Origin: Sporosarcina sp. FSL W7-1349
GTDB lineage: Bacteria > Bacillota > Bacilli > Bacillales_A > Planococcaceae
Length of the DNA stretch: 64,000 nt
Assembly (NCBI RefSeq): GCF_038003045.1
Contig: NZ_JBBOOK010000001.1
Span: 62,001-126,000, forward strand
Reading direction: 5' to 3'
In this document: one piece after another, positions 1 to 8,872 of the stretch
How the letters are laid out: every line of letters begins with the position of its first letter
Position numbering within the stretch: the stretch's first letter is position 1
Notes under the pieces: generated by a model
What the model saw: the letters and a program-made list of their open reading frames with translations, nothing else
What the model was told of the DNA's origin: nothing
Database searches by the model: none
Position numbers and translations under genes: made by a program

Positions 1-217
1 GGCGCACATCGGTAAGATCAATGCGGCTAAAATCCGTATTTGTGAAATTACAATTCCTAATCACTGTTTTATTTATTAGCACTCGATCAAGTACTTCGTT
101 GGCAAATTCTGAATCGGTAACCATACACATTTCAAATTCCGGATCTTCTTCGTAAAAAATATCTGTAAATCTTCTTTCCGTTAGATCTTCAGGGATCTTG
201 GGTGTGTCAATCTTCAT
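1..217 (-). CDS. Pentapeptide-repeat protein, N-terminal part (runs off window)
   Basis: Only the first 72 codons are inside the window; the gene continues past the left edge. The start ATG (215-217) follows a weak AGTAGGTAG ribosome site. The protein begins MKIDTPKIPEDLTERRF, and from about residue 48 it enters the pattern INKTVIRNCNFTNTDF followed by SRIDLTDV. Small or polar residues and F/L/I recur there every five positions, as in pentapeptide-repeat beta-helix proteins. The family call is inferred from this short stretch. The cellular role is unknown. Confidence 0.6.
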   Translation of the reverse strand, partial: MKIDTPKIPEDLTERRFTDIFYEEDPEFEMCMVTDSEFANEVLDRVLINKTVIRNCNFTNTDFSRIDLTDVR

Positions 218-678
218 TGTATATCTACCTACTTTCAAACGAATTTAATTCATTTATAAACTCTCTAGATACAAAGATAAGGGAACTCACGTTCTTTTGC
301 AAGGCTTGACTTTTATGCACTTTCTGATACATAGGAGTCATCCAGACGCATATCTAAACTGAAATTGTTTTGAGTTCTAAGAAATCCTCTTATTCATTTA
401 AATGGCCCGTTTGTTGAATTGATTCATCGAGAAGATCTTTTAATTTATTTTAACATGGAAGGCATATAAATTTATGCGATGCCTTTAATACTTGCGCCAA
501 TTTATCAGTATAATGCGTACAATCATTCATTAACATTCGGGCCGGATTGTCGATCAACAAGTTAAGCATTATTCCATCTCGGGATAGATGCTTTTCTTTT
601 TTTAATCCATCGGTTTATAAACGTGACGAATCTATAATAATTTGCGTCTAAGTATACAGAGAGGGAGGGAAAAGAGCC
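218..678. other. Non-coding gap before the first sigma gene
   Basis: About 460 bases between the divergent pentapeptide-repeat gene and the sigma gene. It is AT-rich. I see no convincing gene, repeat or strong terminator. The only notable element is a TATAAT at 633-638, 46 bases before the sigma start, without a good -35 box. Confidence 0.5.
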
Positions 679-1197
679 TTGGAACAAGTGGATGTAACAA
701 ATTGGTTTGATGAATACGGTGAATCAGTTTTGACGTACATACTTTTAATGGTGCGAGACTATCAACAAGCTGAGGATTTGACACAGGAAACCTTTATAAA
801 AGCATACAGAAATCACGAACACTTTGAATACAAATCATCTGTGAAAACGTGGTTGTTTTCAATTGCACGAAATGTAACAAACGACTACTTTCGAAAAAAG
901 CATCCGTTACGACATTATTTTGGTTTGACAATGGAAGAGAAAGATTATAAACCGATTCCTGAACAAATCGTTGAGATGAACTTTCAAAATGAACAATTAT
1001 ATAAAGCGATTCAGCAACTTAAACCTTCCTATAGGCATGTCATTATTTTGCGGAAGTTAAAAGAATTTTCAACGGAAGAAACAGCTCTCGTTTTGAATTG
1101 GTCAGAAAGTAAAGTGAAAATGACTTTAAAGCGAGCTCTGGAAAAATTAAAAATCGAAATGAGTAAAGGGGGAGTTACTAGTGAAATTCTTAGATGA
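679..1197 (+). CDS. ECF RNA polymerase sigma factor (SigX-like)
   Basis: A 172-residue sigma factor with region 2 (about residues 10-80, including QAEDLTQETFIKAYRN and KTWLFSIARNVTNDYFRK) and region 4 (about 112-160, FSTEETALVLNWSESKVK), the two-domain layout of ECF sigma factors. It should direct RNA polymerase to a small stress regulon. The TTG start at 679 follows a strong GAGGGAGGG site. The next gene begins inside its 3' end and encodes a membrane protein of anti-sigma type, as in B. subtilis sigX-rsiX. The SigX likeness is inferred from sequence pattern and context. The regulon and signal are unknown. Confidence 0.85.
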   Translation: MEQVDVTNWFDEYGESVLTYILLMVRDYQQAEDLTQETFIKAYRNHEHFEYKSSVKTWLFSIARNVTNDYFRKKHPLRHYFGLTMEEKDYKPIPEQIVEMNFQNEQLYKAIQQLKPSYRHVIILRKLKEFSTEETALVLNWSESKVKMTLKRALEKLKIEMSKGGVTSEILR

Positions 1198-2227
1198 TCA
1201 ATTACATGAATTGGAAACACAACTCAAGATGACGGACAAATCAAAAGAAGAACTTAGAAGTCGCATATTGTTGCATACAAGCAATACTAAAAGACGTCAC
1301 GTAAAAAGTTTCATCTGGATTACTGTAGCGTGTATGCTAGTTCTCTTCACGTCGCCGTTTTATTCAACAACAGCTGCTAGTATTGTCGCTAGAATTTTAC
1401 CGATTTCCATCATTCCTACTTTTTCAGATGGTCAGTATAACCCCGATTTAACGAATCAACTCTATAATTTAGTCGAAATGGAAGGCTATACAGCTAATTT
1501 TGTAGGCGTAACGCCATCACCCTATACAATTGAAGTTTCACTCATCTTGAAAGACTCTACTTTAAAACAAGCAACAGATGATCTGGATTCGAAGATCAGG
1601 GATTATCTCTATGAAAATGGCTATGATGAATTCAATCTAAAGATATCGGAAGCCGCTGAAGTACCACAAGATGACCGAAGGAATGAATTGAGCAGTCTGT
1701 ATGACAAGGTAAGTGAGATTGTGAAGGACGTTTTCACGAAGTATGGATATGCTAGGGAAGCTGATTATGAATTAGCAGGCGTGAAAGAGACATGGTTTTC
1801 TAATATCGTCACGATCGATATGCCAGACCATATTCAAGAGTCAAACAAAATTATTGTGGATATTGAAAAAGAAATAAAATCACTGGATCTAAATATAAAG
1901 GATATTGAAGTAAATCTCTTTAACTTGGAACATCGTCAGCAAGATAATCGATGGGGGTATGTTGCATCTGATATATACGATGCAATGGCGGGAAAGTCGA
2001 TGTATCAAGTAACCGGTATGTCTTATAAAATAAAGAATGGGGATGCTTACGTTTCCATTAAAACAGATTTGGAGAAACCACTTTCTGAAGAAGTAAATCA
2101 AGAAATTAAAACAGCGATACGGGTATACTTAGATTTACCAGAAACGAAAAAACAAATTAAGGACGACCATTTTACGATTCAACTTTTATTAAAAAACAAA
2201 AAACCATTTATAGAAATAACAGACTAA
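1181..2227 (+). CDS. Membrane anti-sigma factor (DUF4030-like)
   Basis: A 348-residue protein with a short cytoplasmic N-terminus (about 1-45), one membrane segment (about 46-65, SFIWITVACMLVLFTSPF) and a long extracytoplasmic part. That outer part repeats an alternating helix/strand pattern (SLILKDSTLKQATDDLDSK and later VSIKTDLEKPLSEEVNQE), which I associate with DUF4030 proteins beside ECF sigma genes. The GTG start (1181) sits behind AAAGGGGG and overlaps the sigma gene by 17 bases, so translational coupling is likely. Its expected job is to hold the upstream sigma factor at the membrane. The family label is tentative; the topology and coupling are visible. Confidence 0.7.
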   Translation: MKFLDDQLHELETQLKMTDKSKEELRSRILLHTSNTKRRHVKSFIWITVACMLVLFTSPFYSTTAASIVARILPISIIPTFSDGQYNPDLTNQLYNLVEMEGYTANFVGVTPSPYTIEVSLILKDSTLKQATDDLDSKIRDYLYENGYDEFNLKISEAAEVPQDDRRNELSSLYDKVSEIVKDVFTKYGYAREADYELAGVKETWFSNIVTIDMPDHIQESNKIIVDIEKEIKSLDLNIKDIEVNLFNLEHRQQDNRWGYVASDIYDAMAGKSMYQVTGMSYKIKNGDAYVSIKTDLEKPLSEEVNQEIKTAIRVYLDLPETKKQIKDDHFTIQLLLKNKKPFIEITD

Positions 2228-2422
2228 ATATACAGCTTCGTTGTATTCTATGGGTATGTATGTCTTAGAGGAAGGAACGTACTAACGTGGGAATATGTAT
2301 GGCCGAGAAGATGTAATTACGTCACATCAATTTCAAAGTTTAGAAATGGCGAGCGAGGAAATGTTTGCTTATGGGGATTAACGTTCCTCTTCACTTGTCA
2401 TCCGATCTATATAGAACGAAAC

Positions 2423-2453
2423 AAGCGCGTTCCGAATAAGGAATGCGCTTTTT
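2423..2453 (+). terminator. Rho-independent terminator after the first sigma/anti-sigma pair
   Basis: An 11-bp stem (AAGCGCGTTCC paired with GGAATGCGCTT, one G-T pair) with loop GAATAA and a run of five T. It lies 195 bases after the anti-sigma stop and before the second sigma gene, so the two sigma systems are probably separate transcripts. Confidence 0.75.
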
Positions 2454-2521
2454 CGTCGATCTCCCAATTTCAAATGAACTTTTTCACGGTATGATGACTC
2501 TTATAGGGGAGAGGTGAGGAC

Positions 2522-3046
2522 GTGAAGGCCGTTTGGTTGGTGAAGAAGGCGAAAAAGGGGAATAAAGAGGCGTTGCTCCAACTCATTATGGAGCAGCAAG
2601 ACGACTATTATCGACTTGCGCTCACCTATATGGGCAATCCCCATGATGCGATGGATGCCATGGAAGAGATGATCGTCAGCTTGTACGAAAAAATTGGGCA
2701 GTTGAAGAAAGAGGACGCTTTCTACAGTTGGAGCAAAACGATTCTTGTGAACCGCTGCAAACAGATGTTGAAGAAGCGGAACCGGGTCGTCCTCATGGAG
2801 GAATGGGAGGAAGGGGCGGCCACTTCCGATCCTTTTAGACAGAGCGAGGACCAAATGGATATCCGCCGGATGCTTGAGACTTTGAATGACTTTCAGAAAG
2901 AAGCGATTCAACTGAAGTACTTTCATGATTTGGATAATGAAACAATTGCCAACATGACGGAGGTTTCCATTGGGACGGTAAAATCAAGGATTTTCCAAGG
3001 GCTAAAGAAGCTGAGAGACCGATTTGGAGGTGAATTCCATGATTGA
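2522..3046 (+). CDS. ECF RNA polymerase sigma factor (partner of a DUF4179 protein)
   Basis: A 174-residue ECF sigma factor. Region 2 spans about residues 8-85 (GNKEALLQLIMEQQDDYYRL, then AFYSWSKTILVNRCKQML) and region 4 about 118-168 (LNDFQKEAIQLKYFHDLDNE, SIGTVKSRIFQGLKKLRD). The GTG start at 2522 follows AGGGGAGAGGTGAGG. It is clearly different from the sigma factor 1.3 kb upstream. Its last 8 bases overlap the downstream DUF4179 gene, the usual arrangement for this sigma/anti-sigma class in Bacillales. The target promoters are unknown. Confidence 0.85.
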   Translation: MKAVWLVKKAKKGNKEALLQLIMEQQDDYYRLALTYMGNPHDAMDAMEEMIVSLYEKIGQLKKEDAFYSWSKTILVNRCKQMLKKRNRVVLMEEWEEGAATSDPFRQSEDQMDIRRMLETLNDFQKEAIQLKYFHDLDNETIANMTEVSIGTVKSRIFQGLKKLRDRFGGEFHD

Positions 3047-4310
3047 TTTCGAGAAGCGTTTCCATGAAGAAGCGAAACGATTGAAAGCAATTCCAGCGCC
3101 GGAAGAACTGGAAGGGCGTTTACGGAATGCGCTTGATTCGGTGCCTGTCCGGAAGAGGAACAGGGTGCCGAGATGGGTTATGGCAGCGGCCGCTCTATTT
3201 TTCTTGTCTGCGATTGGATACCATTACAATGCGTTCGCCTATTACGGTAAAAAGATATTCGGGTTTGATGAACTGATGAGCAGCACGCTTTCTCAATTAA
3301 ATGATGAAGGCATGGGCCAGGAAATCGGCAAAAAGATTGAACTCAAGGATGGAACGGAGTTTGTTGTGGAGGGCGTCATGTCGGATGCCAACCAGTTGCT
3401 CTTGTATTATACGATTTTGAATTCCTCGGAAGGCGAGGATATCCAATTTCCGAAAATTACGGGCCTGTTCACAGATTCCATGTTTTCAGCCGGCACCTCG
3501 ATCTTCAATGAAAAGACGAATGAGCTCAAAGGGCAGCTGTCTTTTGATCCCGTCAATCCTTTTGCCAAAACATTGACATTGGAGTTTACGAAACCGACAG
3601 AAGGAAATGACATGATCGAAGCACAGATTTCATTTCCATATAATCCAAACGATGCGATGCAGACGTCAATCCAACAGCGGATCAATAAGACGCTGCAAGT
3701 GGACCAGGGAACGATCACCTTCAAGACGATCAAAGCGACTCCAATGACGACGGTCATTGAAGGAAAGCTGGATGTGAAGAATTTCGACCGCATTAACCTG
3801 CCCCTATACGGCGTTGAACTGAGGGCGAATGGCCATCCGGTGGAATTGCAAGGGACCGGAAGCAGTTCCAGCCTGGTTGGAAGGAAATTTGAGCTTCAGT
3901 ATGACACTTTGCCGGAAAACATTGAAACACTTGAACTGGTGGTGAAGGATTTTGTCGGCTATGCGAAGGTGGACGCCTCCATTCTACTGCAGCCGTCCGG
4001 AATGGAGCCGGTTGAAATCGCTGGCAAGTTATTGAGCGTCCGGAACGTGGAGCAGACCGCAGACGGGTTGGAGATTACAATTGCCACCGACGAAGATGTC
4101 ATGCTTGATGGCGTCACCGTTGAAGGGGAAGGTGTCACCGCCAACCTCATGACAACGGTCCGGCAAGTATACGAAGAACAGGAAGATGGGAGTCAGGTGA
4201 AAGTGCGGACGATGGTTTTCGACAGGCCGGTCATTCCCGAGACAATGCTCATTCAAGGTATTCATTACCGGAAAGCGTATGGCGATATAATTGTCATCCC
4301 GGTTAAGTGA
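3039..4310 (+). CDS. DUF4179-type membrane anti-sigma factor
   Basis: A 423-residue protein starting at ATG 3039, 6 bases after GGAGGTG (3026-3032); an upstream in-frame ATG at 3024 would overlap that ribosome site and is disfavoured. The N-terminal 40 residues are cytoplasmic (EEAKRLKAIPAPEELEGRL, typical of sigma-binding ends). One membrane segment follows (about 46-65, WVMAAAALFFLSAIGYH). Next comes a DUF4179-like domain (about 70-170, YYGKKIFGFDELMSSTLSQ) and a beta-rich outer region. It overlaps the sigma gene by 8 bases. The expected role is to sequester the sigma factor at the membrane until an envelope signal arrives. Confidence 0.8.
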   Translation: MIDFEKRFHEEAKRLKAIPAPEELEGRLRNALDSVPVRKRNRVPRWVMAAAALFFLSAIGYHYNAFAYYGKKIFGFDELMSSTLSQLNDEGMGQEIGKKIELKDGTEFVVEGVMSDANQLLLYYTILNSSEGEDIQFPKITGLFTDSMFSAGTSIFNEKTNELKGQLSFDPVNPFAKTLTLEFTKPTEGNDMIEAQISFPYNPNDAMQTSIQQRINKTLQVDQGTITFKTIKATPMTTVIEGKLDVKNFDRINLPLYGVELRANGHPVELQGTGSSSSLVGRKFELQYDTLPENIETLELVVKDFVGYAKVDASILLQPSGMEPVEIAGKLLSVRNVEQTADGLEITIATDEDVMLDGVTVEGEGVTANLMTTVRQVYEEQEDGSQVKVRTMVFDRPVIPETMLIQGIHYRKAYGDIIVIPVK

Positions 4311-4324
4311 TTTAATTACACAGA

Positions 4325-4357
4325 AACAGCCCTCATCTGATAGAGACGAGGGTTGTT
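4325..4357. terminator. Hairpin between convergent genes
   Basis: AACAGCCCTC pairs with GAGGGTTGTT across a 13-base loop, between the DUF4179 gene and the convergent hisJ. The T-tract is poor on both strands, so it may be a weak bidirectional terminator. Confidence 0.45.
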
Positions 4358-4383
4358 CGTGTGTGAAATTTAGCATTGTAAAA

Positions 4384-5190
4384 TCAAGCCTTCGCCAGCA
4401 ATCCTTCTATGGAATGAAAGCTCGGTTCCATCTTGTCGAACGTCGAAATATATTTGAATCCGATCGACTGGAACAGCTCAAGCGACTCGCGGAATTGGAA
4501 GGCGATGTCCTGCGGCTTGTGGGCATCCGACCCCAAAGTGAGGATTTCGCCGCCGCATTGCTTGTACAATTTTAAAATATCGTCGCTCGGCATCCCGTTC
4601 GGCAAGCCGTAGCGCACGCCCGATGTATTCAATTCGATTCCTTTGCCGTCCGGGATGATGACGTCGAAAATTTCTTTGATCACATCTAAATAGTCCCGGT
4701 CGACTTTCTCTTTCGCATAGCGCTTCATCAAATCGATATGCCCCAAAATGGAGTAGCGTTTGTAGTTCTTCACGCAATAGAGCAATTCATCATAATATGT
4801 CGTATACGCCTCTTCGGCAGACTTCTCATTGAAAATCTCGCCGAAATGCAAGTCCTTCTTATCGACGGTGTGCAGGGAGCAGATGACGAAGTCAAACTCT
4901 TCCTTGTCCATCAACTCTTCATACTGGTCGAGGATATGCGGCTGGACTCCGATCTCCACTCCTTTTTTGATGCGGATTTGCCCATCGAATTTCTGTTGCA
5001 GCCGAGAAATCGTATCTGCATATTCCTTCTTATTGAAATCAAAAATGTAATCCTTGTCCGGGTATTCGTAATCGATATGATCGGTGAAACAAATCTCGGA
5101 CAATCCTTTCTCAATCGAACCCTGAATCATTTTCTCCATCGGAATTTCGCAATCCGCGGAAAATGAACTGTGCATATGATAATCAAACAA
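4384..5190 (-). CDS. hisJ: Histidinol-phosphatase, PHP family
   Basis: A 268-residue PHP-domain phosphatase expected to convert histidinol phosphate to histidinol. Metal-binding motifs typical of the family are present: DYHMHSSF at the N-terminus, CFTDHIDYEY, GVEIGVQ, ICSLHTV, ILGHIDLMKRY and TLGSDAHKP near the end. I prefer the TTG start at 5190, 9 bases after AAGGAG; the ATG at 5199 lies directly on that ribosome site. It is divergent from hisZ, with a hairpin-rich repeat between them. This supplies the phosphatase step, since the operon's HisB is a dehydratase only. Confidence 0.88.
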   Translation of the reverse strand: MFDYHMHSSFSADCEIPMEKMIQGSIEKGLSEICFTDHIDYEYPDKDYIFDFNKKEYADTISRLQQKFDGQIRIKKGVEIGVQPHILDQYEELMDKEEFDFVICSLHTVDKKDLHFGEIFNEKSAEEAYTTYYDELLYCVKNYKRYSILGHIDLMKRYAKEKVDRDYLDVIKEIFDVIIPDGKGIELNTSGVRYGLPNGMPSDDILKLYKQCGGEILTLGSDAHKPQDIAFQFRESLELFQSIGFKYISTFDKMEPSFHSIEGLLAKA

Positions 5191-5264
5191 TGAAAACATC
5201 TCCTTGATTTAAAATGACTATATGAAACAAACTAAAGAAACGAGCACAACTAACCGTTGCTTTC

Positions 5265-5565
5265 CGTTCCAAATTCATTTGCGACGAAAGCGGAGCGGCA
5301 GGAGCAGGCGGACGCTTTCCGCGGGGCGCGGGTGAGCCAATCGAACAGCGAAGGGTTCGATTTGCCTCAATTTCTGCGCACTTTGCAGAAATTAAGGCAT
5401 CCTTCATTTCCCAACTACATGTTTTATGGGAACAAAGGCTGCCGCCAAACGCTTCGCTTTTTGGCGCAAAAGCCGTTCTTCGTAACGGCTTTTCCTGCGG
5501 GGTCTCACCATTCGCGCTTCACCCCGCAGGAGTCGCCGCCTTCCACTCCAAGCAGCTAGAGTCAA
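5265..5565 (+). repeat. Hairpin-rich dispersed repeat, copy 1
   Basis: A GC-rich block between hisJ and hisZ built from successive hairpins: AATCGAAC/GGGTTCGATT, AATTTCTGC/GCAGAAATT, GCCGTT/AACGGC, and an arm pair of CCTGCGGGG with CCCCGCAGG. It shares GGACGCTTTCCGCGGGGC, GTGAGCCAATCGAA and TTGGCGCAAA with the block at 9500-9718, where they occur in reverse orientation. Copy 1 has two extra internal stretches relative to copy 2. It has no transposase. From memory, similar sequences are scattered between genes in Bacillaceae/Planococcaceae. Confidence 0.85.
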
Positions 5566-5643
5566 GTTCAAATCTTTTGTTCATCTTATATAGGTTGAAG
5601 TGCAAAACCAGTTAGCAGTATACACAAGATACATAGGTTTTAG

Positions 5644-5672
5644 TTGACAATTCTTTCAACTGGCTTTATAGT
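5644..5672 (+). promoter_or_regulatory. his operon promoter
   Basis: A perfect TTGACA (5644-5649), a 17-base spacer and TATAGT (5667-5672) give a strong sigma-A-type promoter 56 bases before hisZ. Transcription should start near 5679. Confidence 0.8.
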
Positions 5673-5680
5673 ACTATATA

Positions 5681-5698
5681 ACTTTAGTGTAGTAAAGT
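5681..5698 (+). promoter_or_regulatory. Inverted repeat at the his transcription start (possible operator)
   Basis: ACTTTA-GTGTAG-TAAAGT is a perfect 6-bp-arm inverted repeat just downstream of the -10 box and overlapping the predicted +1. The position fits a repressor site for histidine control. The protein is unknown; a TrpR-family YerC-like regulator is one speculation. No T-box was seen before hisZ. Confidence 0.4.
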
Positions 5699-5727
5699 GA
5701 TAAAGCGAATCACGGAAGGTGGTTGGA

Positions 5728-6957
5728 ATGACTGTGTATTCCAAATTAATCTCGGACGAACATGAAAAATACGAACAAATCATTGAGACGATCAGCAAAC
5801 GGTTCACTACATACGGCTATGAACGGATCAAAACATCGGCTTTTGAACAATACGATCTGTATTCCAAAGTGAATAGTTCCATCAATCAACTTGAAATGAT
5901 CAAAGTGATTGATTATACAGGCGAGGTGCTCGTCCTGCGTCCTGATATCACTATTCCGGTCACGCAGGAACTGGCCCATACGATCGGCAATCTGTCCGAC
6001 GAGCTGCGGTATTATTACGTACAGGAAGTGTTTCGCCAGCCATTTGAGCAACACGAAAAGATCGGACGTACTCAGGCAGGCATTGAGTATTTTTGCGAAA
6101 GTTCCCCCGAAGCGGATGCGGAAGTCATTGCGCTTGCATGCCATACGATGAAAGACTTGGGCTTCGCCGATATCAAAATCGAAATCGGTCATGCAGGGTT
6201 TTTCAATGAACTGGTAAGGAACCTTCCATTGAAACCACAGCAGATCAGCCAGCTTAAGACATTGATTCAGGCGAAAAATGTGGTGGAAATCGGGCCATTC
6301 ATTCGGAATCTGGATATCGATGAAGCAGTGAAGCAGGCGATCGAACAAATTCCATTCCTTTATGGAAATCCGGCCAATGTCAGCGAGAAGGCAAAACAGC
6401 TTTCCTTGACGGGCAAGATGCAGGAAACGCTCGATTATTTGATGGACGTCTATAGTATATTAAAGATGTACGGTTTGGAACAGTATCTCGTCGTCGATTT
6501 AGGTCTCATCAATCACATGGATTATTATTCGGGCATCATTTTCCAAGGGTATGTCGGACGCCTAGGGAAACCGGTTCTAATGGGCGGCCGTTACGACCAA
6601 TTGGGCAATGAATTCGGGGCGACCCTACCAGCTATCGGATTTGCTTGTGAAATCGAGTCGCTCGTGAAAGTCGTCCCTGATTCGGAACAGGGGACACGTT
6701 ATCCGATCGATGTCAAAATCATCTACGGCAAGGAGCAAGTGGAGTTGGCTATCCAAATTGCTAATGAGCTTCGGGAACAATCGATCAAAGTGCTATCCGT
6801 GCCGACGGATAAAGGACAAAGCGAAAGCCGGCCAAGCGCTTATACGGTCTTTTTGCAACAGGATGGACATGAACTATGTGAAGGCGATAACCGCATTTCA
6901 TTCGTAACGCCAGTAGAATTGCTGGAGTTGCTTGACGGCTTGAAGGGAGTTTCGTAA
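5728..6957 (+). CDS. hisZ: ATP phosphoribosyltransferase regulatory subunit
   Basis: A 409-residue HisZ, a catalytically inactive histidyl-tRNA-synthetase paralogue that pairs with short-form HisG to make the first enzyme of histidine synthesis. The class II synthetase core is visible (VLRPDITIPVTQ, YVQEVFRQPFEQ, EYFCESSPEADAEV, LGLINHMDYYSGIIF, MGGRYDQLGNEFG). The ATG at 5728 lies 5 bases after GGAAGGTGG; a GTG three codons earlier is inside the ribosome site. The last base overlaps the hisG start. It is first in the operon, just downstream of a strong promoter. Confidence 0.95.
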   Translation: MTVYSKLISDEHEKYEQIIETISKRFTTYGYERIKTSAFEQYDLYSKVNSSINQLEMIKVIDYTGEVLVLRPDITIPVTQELAHTIGNLSDELRYYYVQEVFRQPFEQHEKIGRTQAGIEYFCESSPEADAEVIALACHTMKDLGFADIKIEIGHAGFFNELVRNLPLKPQQISQLKTLIQAKNVVEIGPFIRNLDIDEAVKQAIEQIPFLYGNPANVSEKAKQLSLTGKMQETLDYLMDVYSILKMYGLEQYLVVDLGLINHMDYYSGIIFQGYVGRLGKPVLMGGRYDQLGNEFGATLPAIGFACEIESLVKVVPDSEQGTRYPIDVKIIYGKEQVELAIQIANELREQSIKVLSVPTDKGQSESRPSAYTVFLQQDGHELCEGDNRISFVTPVELLELLDGLKGVS

Positions 6958-7592
6958 TGGAATACTTAACAGTGGCAATGGCGAAAGGCCGTACAGCGGA
7001 CCGGGCGATGAAATTTCTGGAGAAGGCGGATGTCCGTTTTTCCGAGTTTACCGATGAAAGTCGGAAATTGGTCATCTTTGACGACGAACAGAATATCAAA
7101 TTGATCTTCGTCAAAGCGGTGGACGTCCCGACCTATGTAGAGAAAGGGGCGGCTGATGTCGGCATTGTCGGGAAGGATACGATTATGGAAGACCCCCGCG
7201 ATGTCTACGAGTTGCTGGACCTCGGCTTCGGCAAGTGCAAATTGGCGGTTGCCGGTTTTCCGGGGAAGGAAATTAGCGGCGTGCCGTTTTTGACAGTCGC
7301 CTCGAAATATCCGAATGCGGCAAAAGAGTATTTCGACCGGAACGGTATTCGCACGGAAATGATCAAATTGAACGGGTCGATTGAACTTGCTCCATTGATC
7401 GGCATGGCGGATGTCATCGTTGATATCGTAGAGACCGGGACAACGTTGAAGGAAAACGGCTTGGTCGTTTTGGAAGAAATGGCGGATATCAGTGCACGAT
7501 TGATTGTCAATAAAGCGAGTTACGCGACGAAAACGGAGCGCATCCAGCAATTCATCTCCGATTTGAAGATGGGATTGGAGGGCAATTCATGA
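6957..7592 (+). CDS. hisG: ATP phosphoribosyltransferase, short form
   Basis: A 211-residue catalytic subunit that joins ATP and PRPP, the committed step of histidine synthesis in the cytoplasm. It has the short-form length without the C-terminal regulatory domain, consistent with its dependence on HisZ. Visible motifs are TVAMAKGRTADRAM, DVGIVGKDTIME and the PRPP-binding DVIVDIVETGTTLKENG. The start overlaps the hisZ stop (TAATG) and its end overlaps hisD by 4 bases, so these genes are translationally coupled. Confidence 0.96.
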   Translation: MEYLTVAMAKGRTADRAMKFLEKADVRFSEFTDESRKLVIFDDEQNIKLIFVKAVDVPTYVEKGAADVGIVGKDTIMEDPRDVYELLDLGFGKCKLAVAGFPGKEISGVPFLTVASKYPNAAKEYFDRNGIRTEMIKLNGSIELAPLIGMADVIVDIVETGTTLKENGLVVLEEMADISARLIVNKASYATKTERIQQFISDLKMGLEGNS

Positions 7593-8872
7593 AAATTGTA
7601 TCTTGGCAGGAATTCGAAGGCGAAAAGCGGGATTCCGGTGAACAAGTTGATCTGGAATTCGACCGGGCAGTGCTTGCAATCATCGATCATGTGAGGGAAA
7701 ACGGTGACCAGGCATTACGTGAGTACACGGAGCGTTTCGATCGTGTGGAGTTGAAGGATTTTACCGTATCGGAGGAAGAGTTCGCCGAAGCCCGCGAGCT
7801 TGTAGCGGATGATTTCGTTTCGGCGCTTCAAAATGCGAAACAGCGGATTGCTGCCTATCATGAAGTCCAAAAGGAGCGTTCGTGGTTCATTAATCAAGAG
7901 AACGGAGTCATGCTCGGGCAGAAAGTGACCCCTCTTGACAGTGTCGGCATTTATGTACCGGGAGGGAAAGCGGCGTATCCCTCGACGGTCTTGATGAATG
8001 CCATTCCTGCCAAAATTGCCGGAGTTGAACGTATTGCCATGGTAACGCCGCCGCAATCGGACGGCAAAGTGAATCCCCATGTACTTGCCGCAGCTGAACT
8101 TGCAGGAGTCGATGTGGTGTACAAGGTGGGCGGTGCCCAGGCGATCGCTGCGCTGGCCTACGGAACCGAGACCATTCAAAAAGTGGTGAAAATTACGGGT
8201 CCAGGGAATGCTTTCGTGGCCCGGGCGAAAAAATGGGTGTTCGGGGATGTTGCTATCGATATGATCGCAGGTCCAAGCGAAATCTGTGTCGTTGCGGACG
8301 ATACGGCCAATCCCGTATATATAGCGGCGGATCTGCTTTCGCAAGCGGAGCACGATGAGCGGGCGGCTGCCATTTGCGTCACTACAAGCCGGCAGTTTGC
8401 GGAGAAGCTGGCACAGGAAGTGGACCGGCAATTGGCCGAGTTGGATCGCAAGGAGATTGCCGGAAAATCGATTACTGATTATGGCCGAATCGTCTTAGTC
8501 GATTCCTTGCAGGAAGCTTTTGATTTTGTAAATGAATTGGCTCCGGAGCATTTGCAGCTCATGATTGAAAATGCGAACGAGCAACTTCCTTATATTAAGC
8601 ACGCAGGTGCAATCTTCCTCGGTAACTACTCCCCGGAAGCGTTGGGGGATTATATAGCGGGGCCCAACCATACGTTGCCGACGAGTGGGACAGCAGCCTT
8701 TTCCTCTCCGCTCGGTGTCTATGATTTCATGAAAAAATCAAGCATCATCCAGTTCTCCCAAGCAGCATTTGAGGAAGTGGCGGATGATATCATCACATTG
8801 GCGACAGCGGAACAGCTGACGGGACATGCCAATTCAATACGGGTTCGGAAGGTGGATCAGCATGAGAAGTAA
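7589..8872 (+). CDS. hisD: Histidinol dehydrogenase
   Basis: A 427-residue zinc enzyme that oxidises histidinol to histidine in two NAD-dependent steps. Characteristic sequences are VGIYVPGGKAAYPSTVLM, KITGPGNAFVARAKKWVFG, DMIAGPSEICVVADD, DLLSQAEHDERAA (metal and substrate Gln/His), NELAPEHLQLM and GPNHTLPTSGTAAFSSPLGV. Length and motifs match full-length HisD. ATGA overlap with hisG upstream; its 3' end overlaps hisB by 11 bases. Confidence 0.97.
   Translation: MKIVSWQEFEGEKRDSGEQVDLEFDRAVLAIIDHVRENGDQALREYTERFDRVELKDFTVSEEEFAEARELVADDFVSALQNAKQRIAAYHEVQKERSWFINQENGVMLGQKVTPLDSVGIYVPGGKAAYPSTVLMNAIPAKIAGVERIAMVTPPQSDGKVNPHVLAAAELAGVDVVYKVGGAQAIAALAYGTETIQKVVKITGPGNAFVARAKKWVFGDVAIDMIAGPSEICVVADDTANPVYIAADLLSQAEHDERAAAICVTTSRQFAEKLAQEVDRQLAELDRKEIAGKSITDYGRIVLVDSLQEAFDFVNELAPEHLQLMIENANEQLPYIKHAGAIFLGNYSPEALGDYIAGPNHTLPTSGTAAFSSPLGVYDFMKKSSIIQFSQAAFEEVADDIITLATAEQLTGHANSIRVRKVDQHEK

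Noticed and set aside
450-569. Minus-strand 39-codon frame (MLNLLIDNPARMLMNDC...) in the first gap
   Set aside because: The composition looks protein-like, but there is only a weak ribosome site and no family; may be a gene remnant.
2295-2381. 28-codon frame (MYGREDVITSHQFQSLEMAS...) between the two sigma units
   Set aside because: Weak ribosome site and no recognised family; could be a chance frame or the remnant of a small gene.
4291-4575. Forward frame opposite hisJ
   Set aside because: A shadow of the hisJ coding strand without a ribosome site or family.
5580-5727. T-box or histidine attenuator before hisZ
   Set aside because: No T-box core sequence, no terminator and only about 50 bases between promoter and start.
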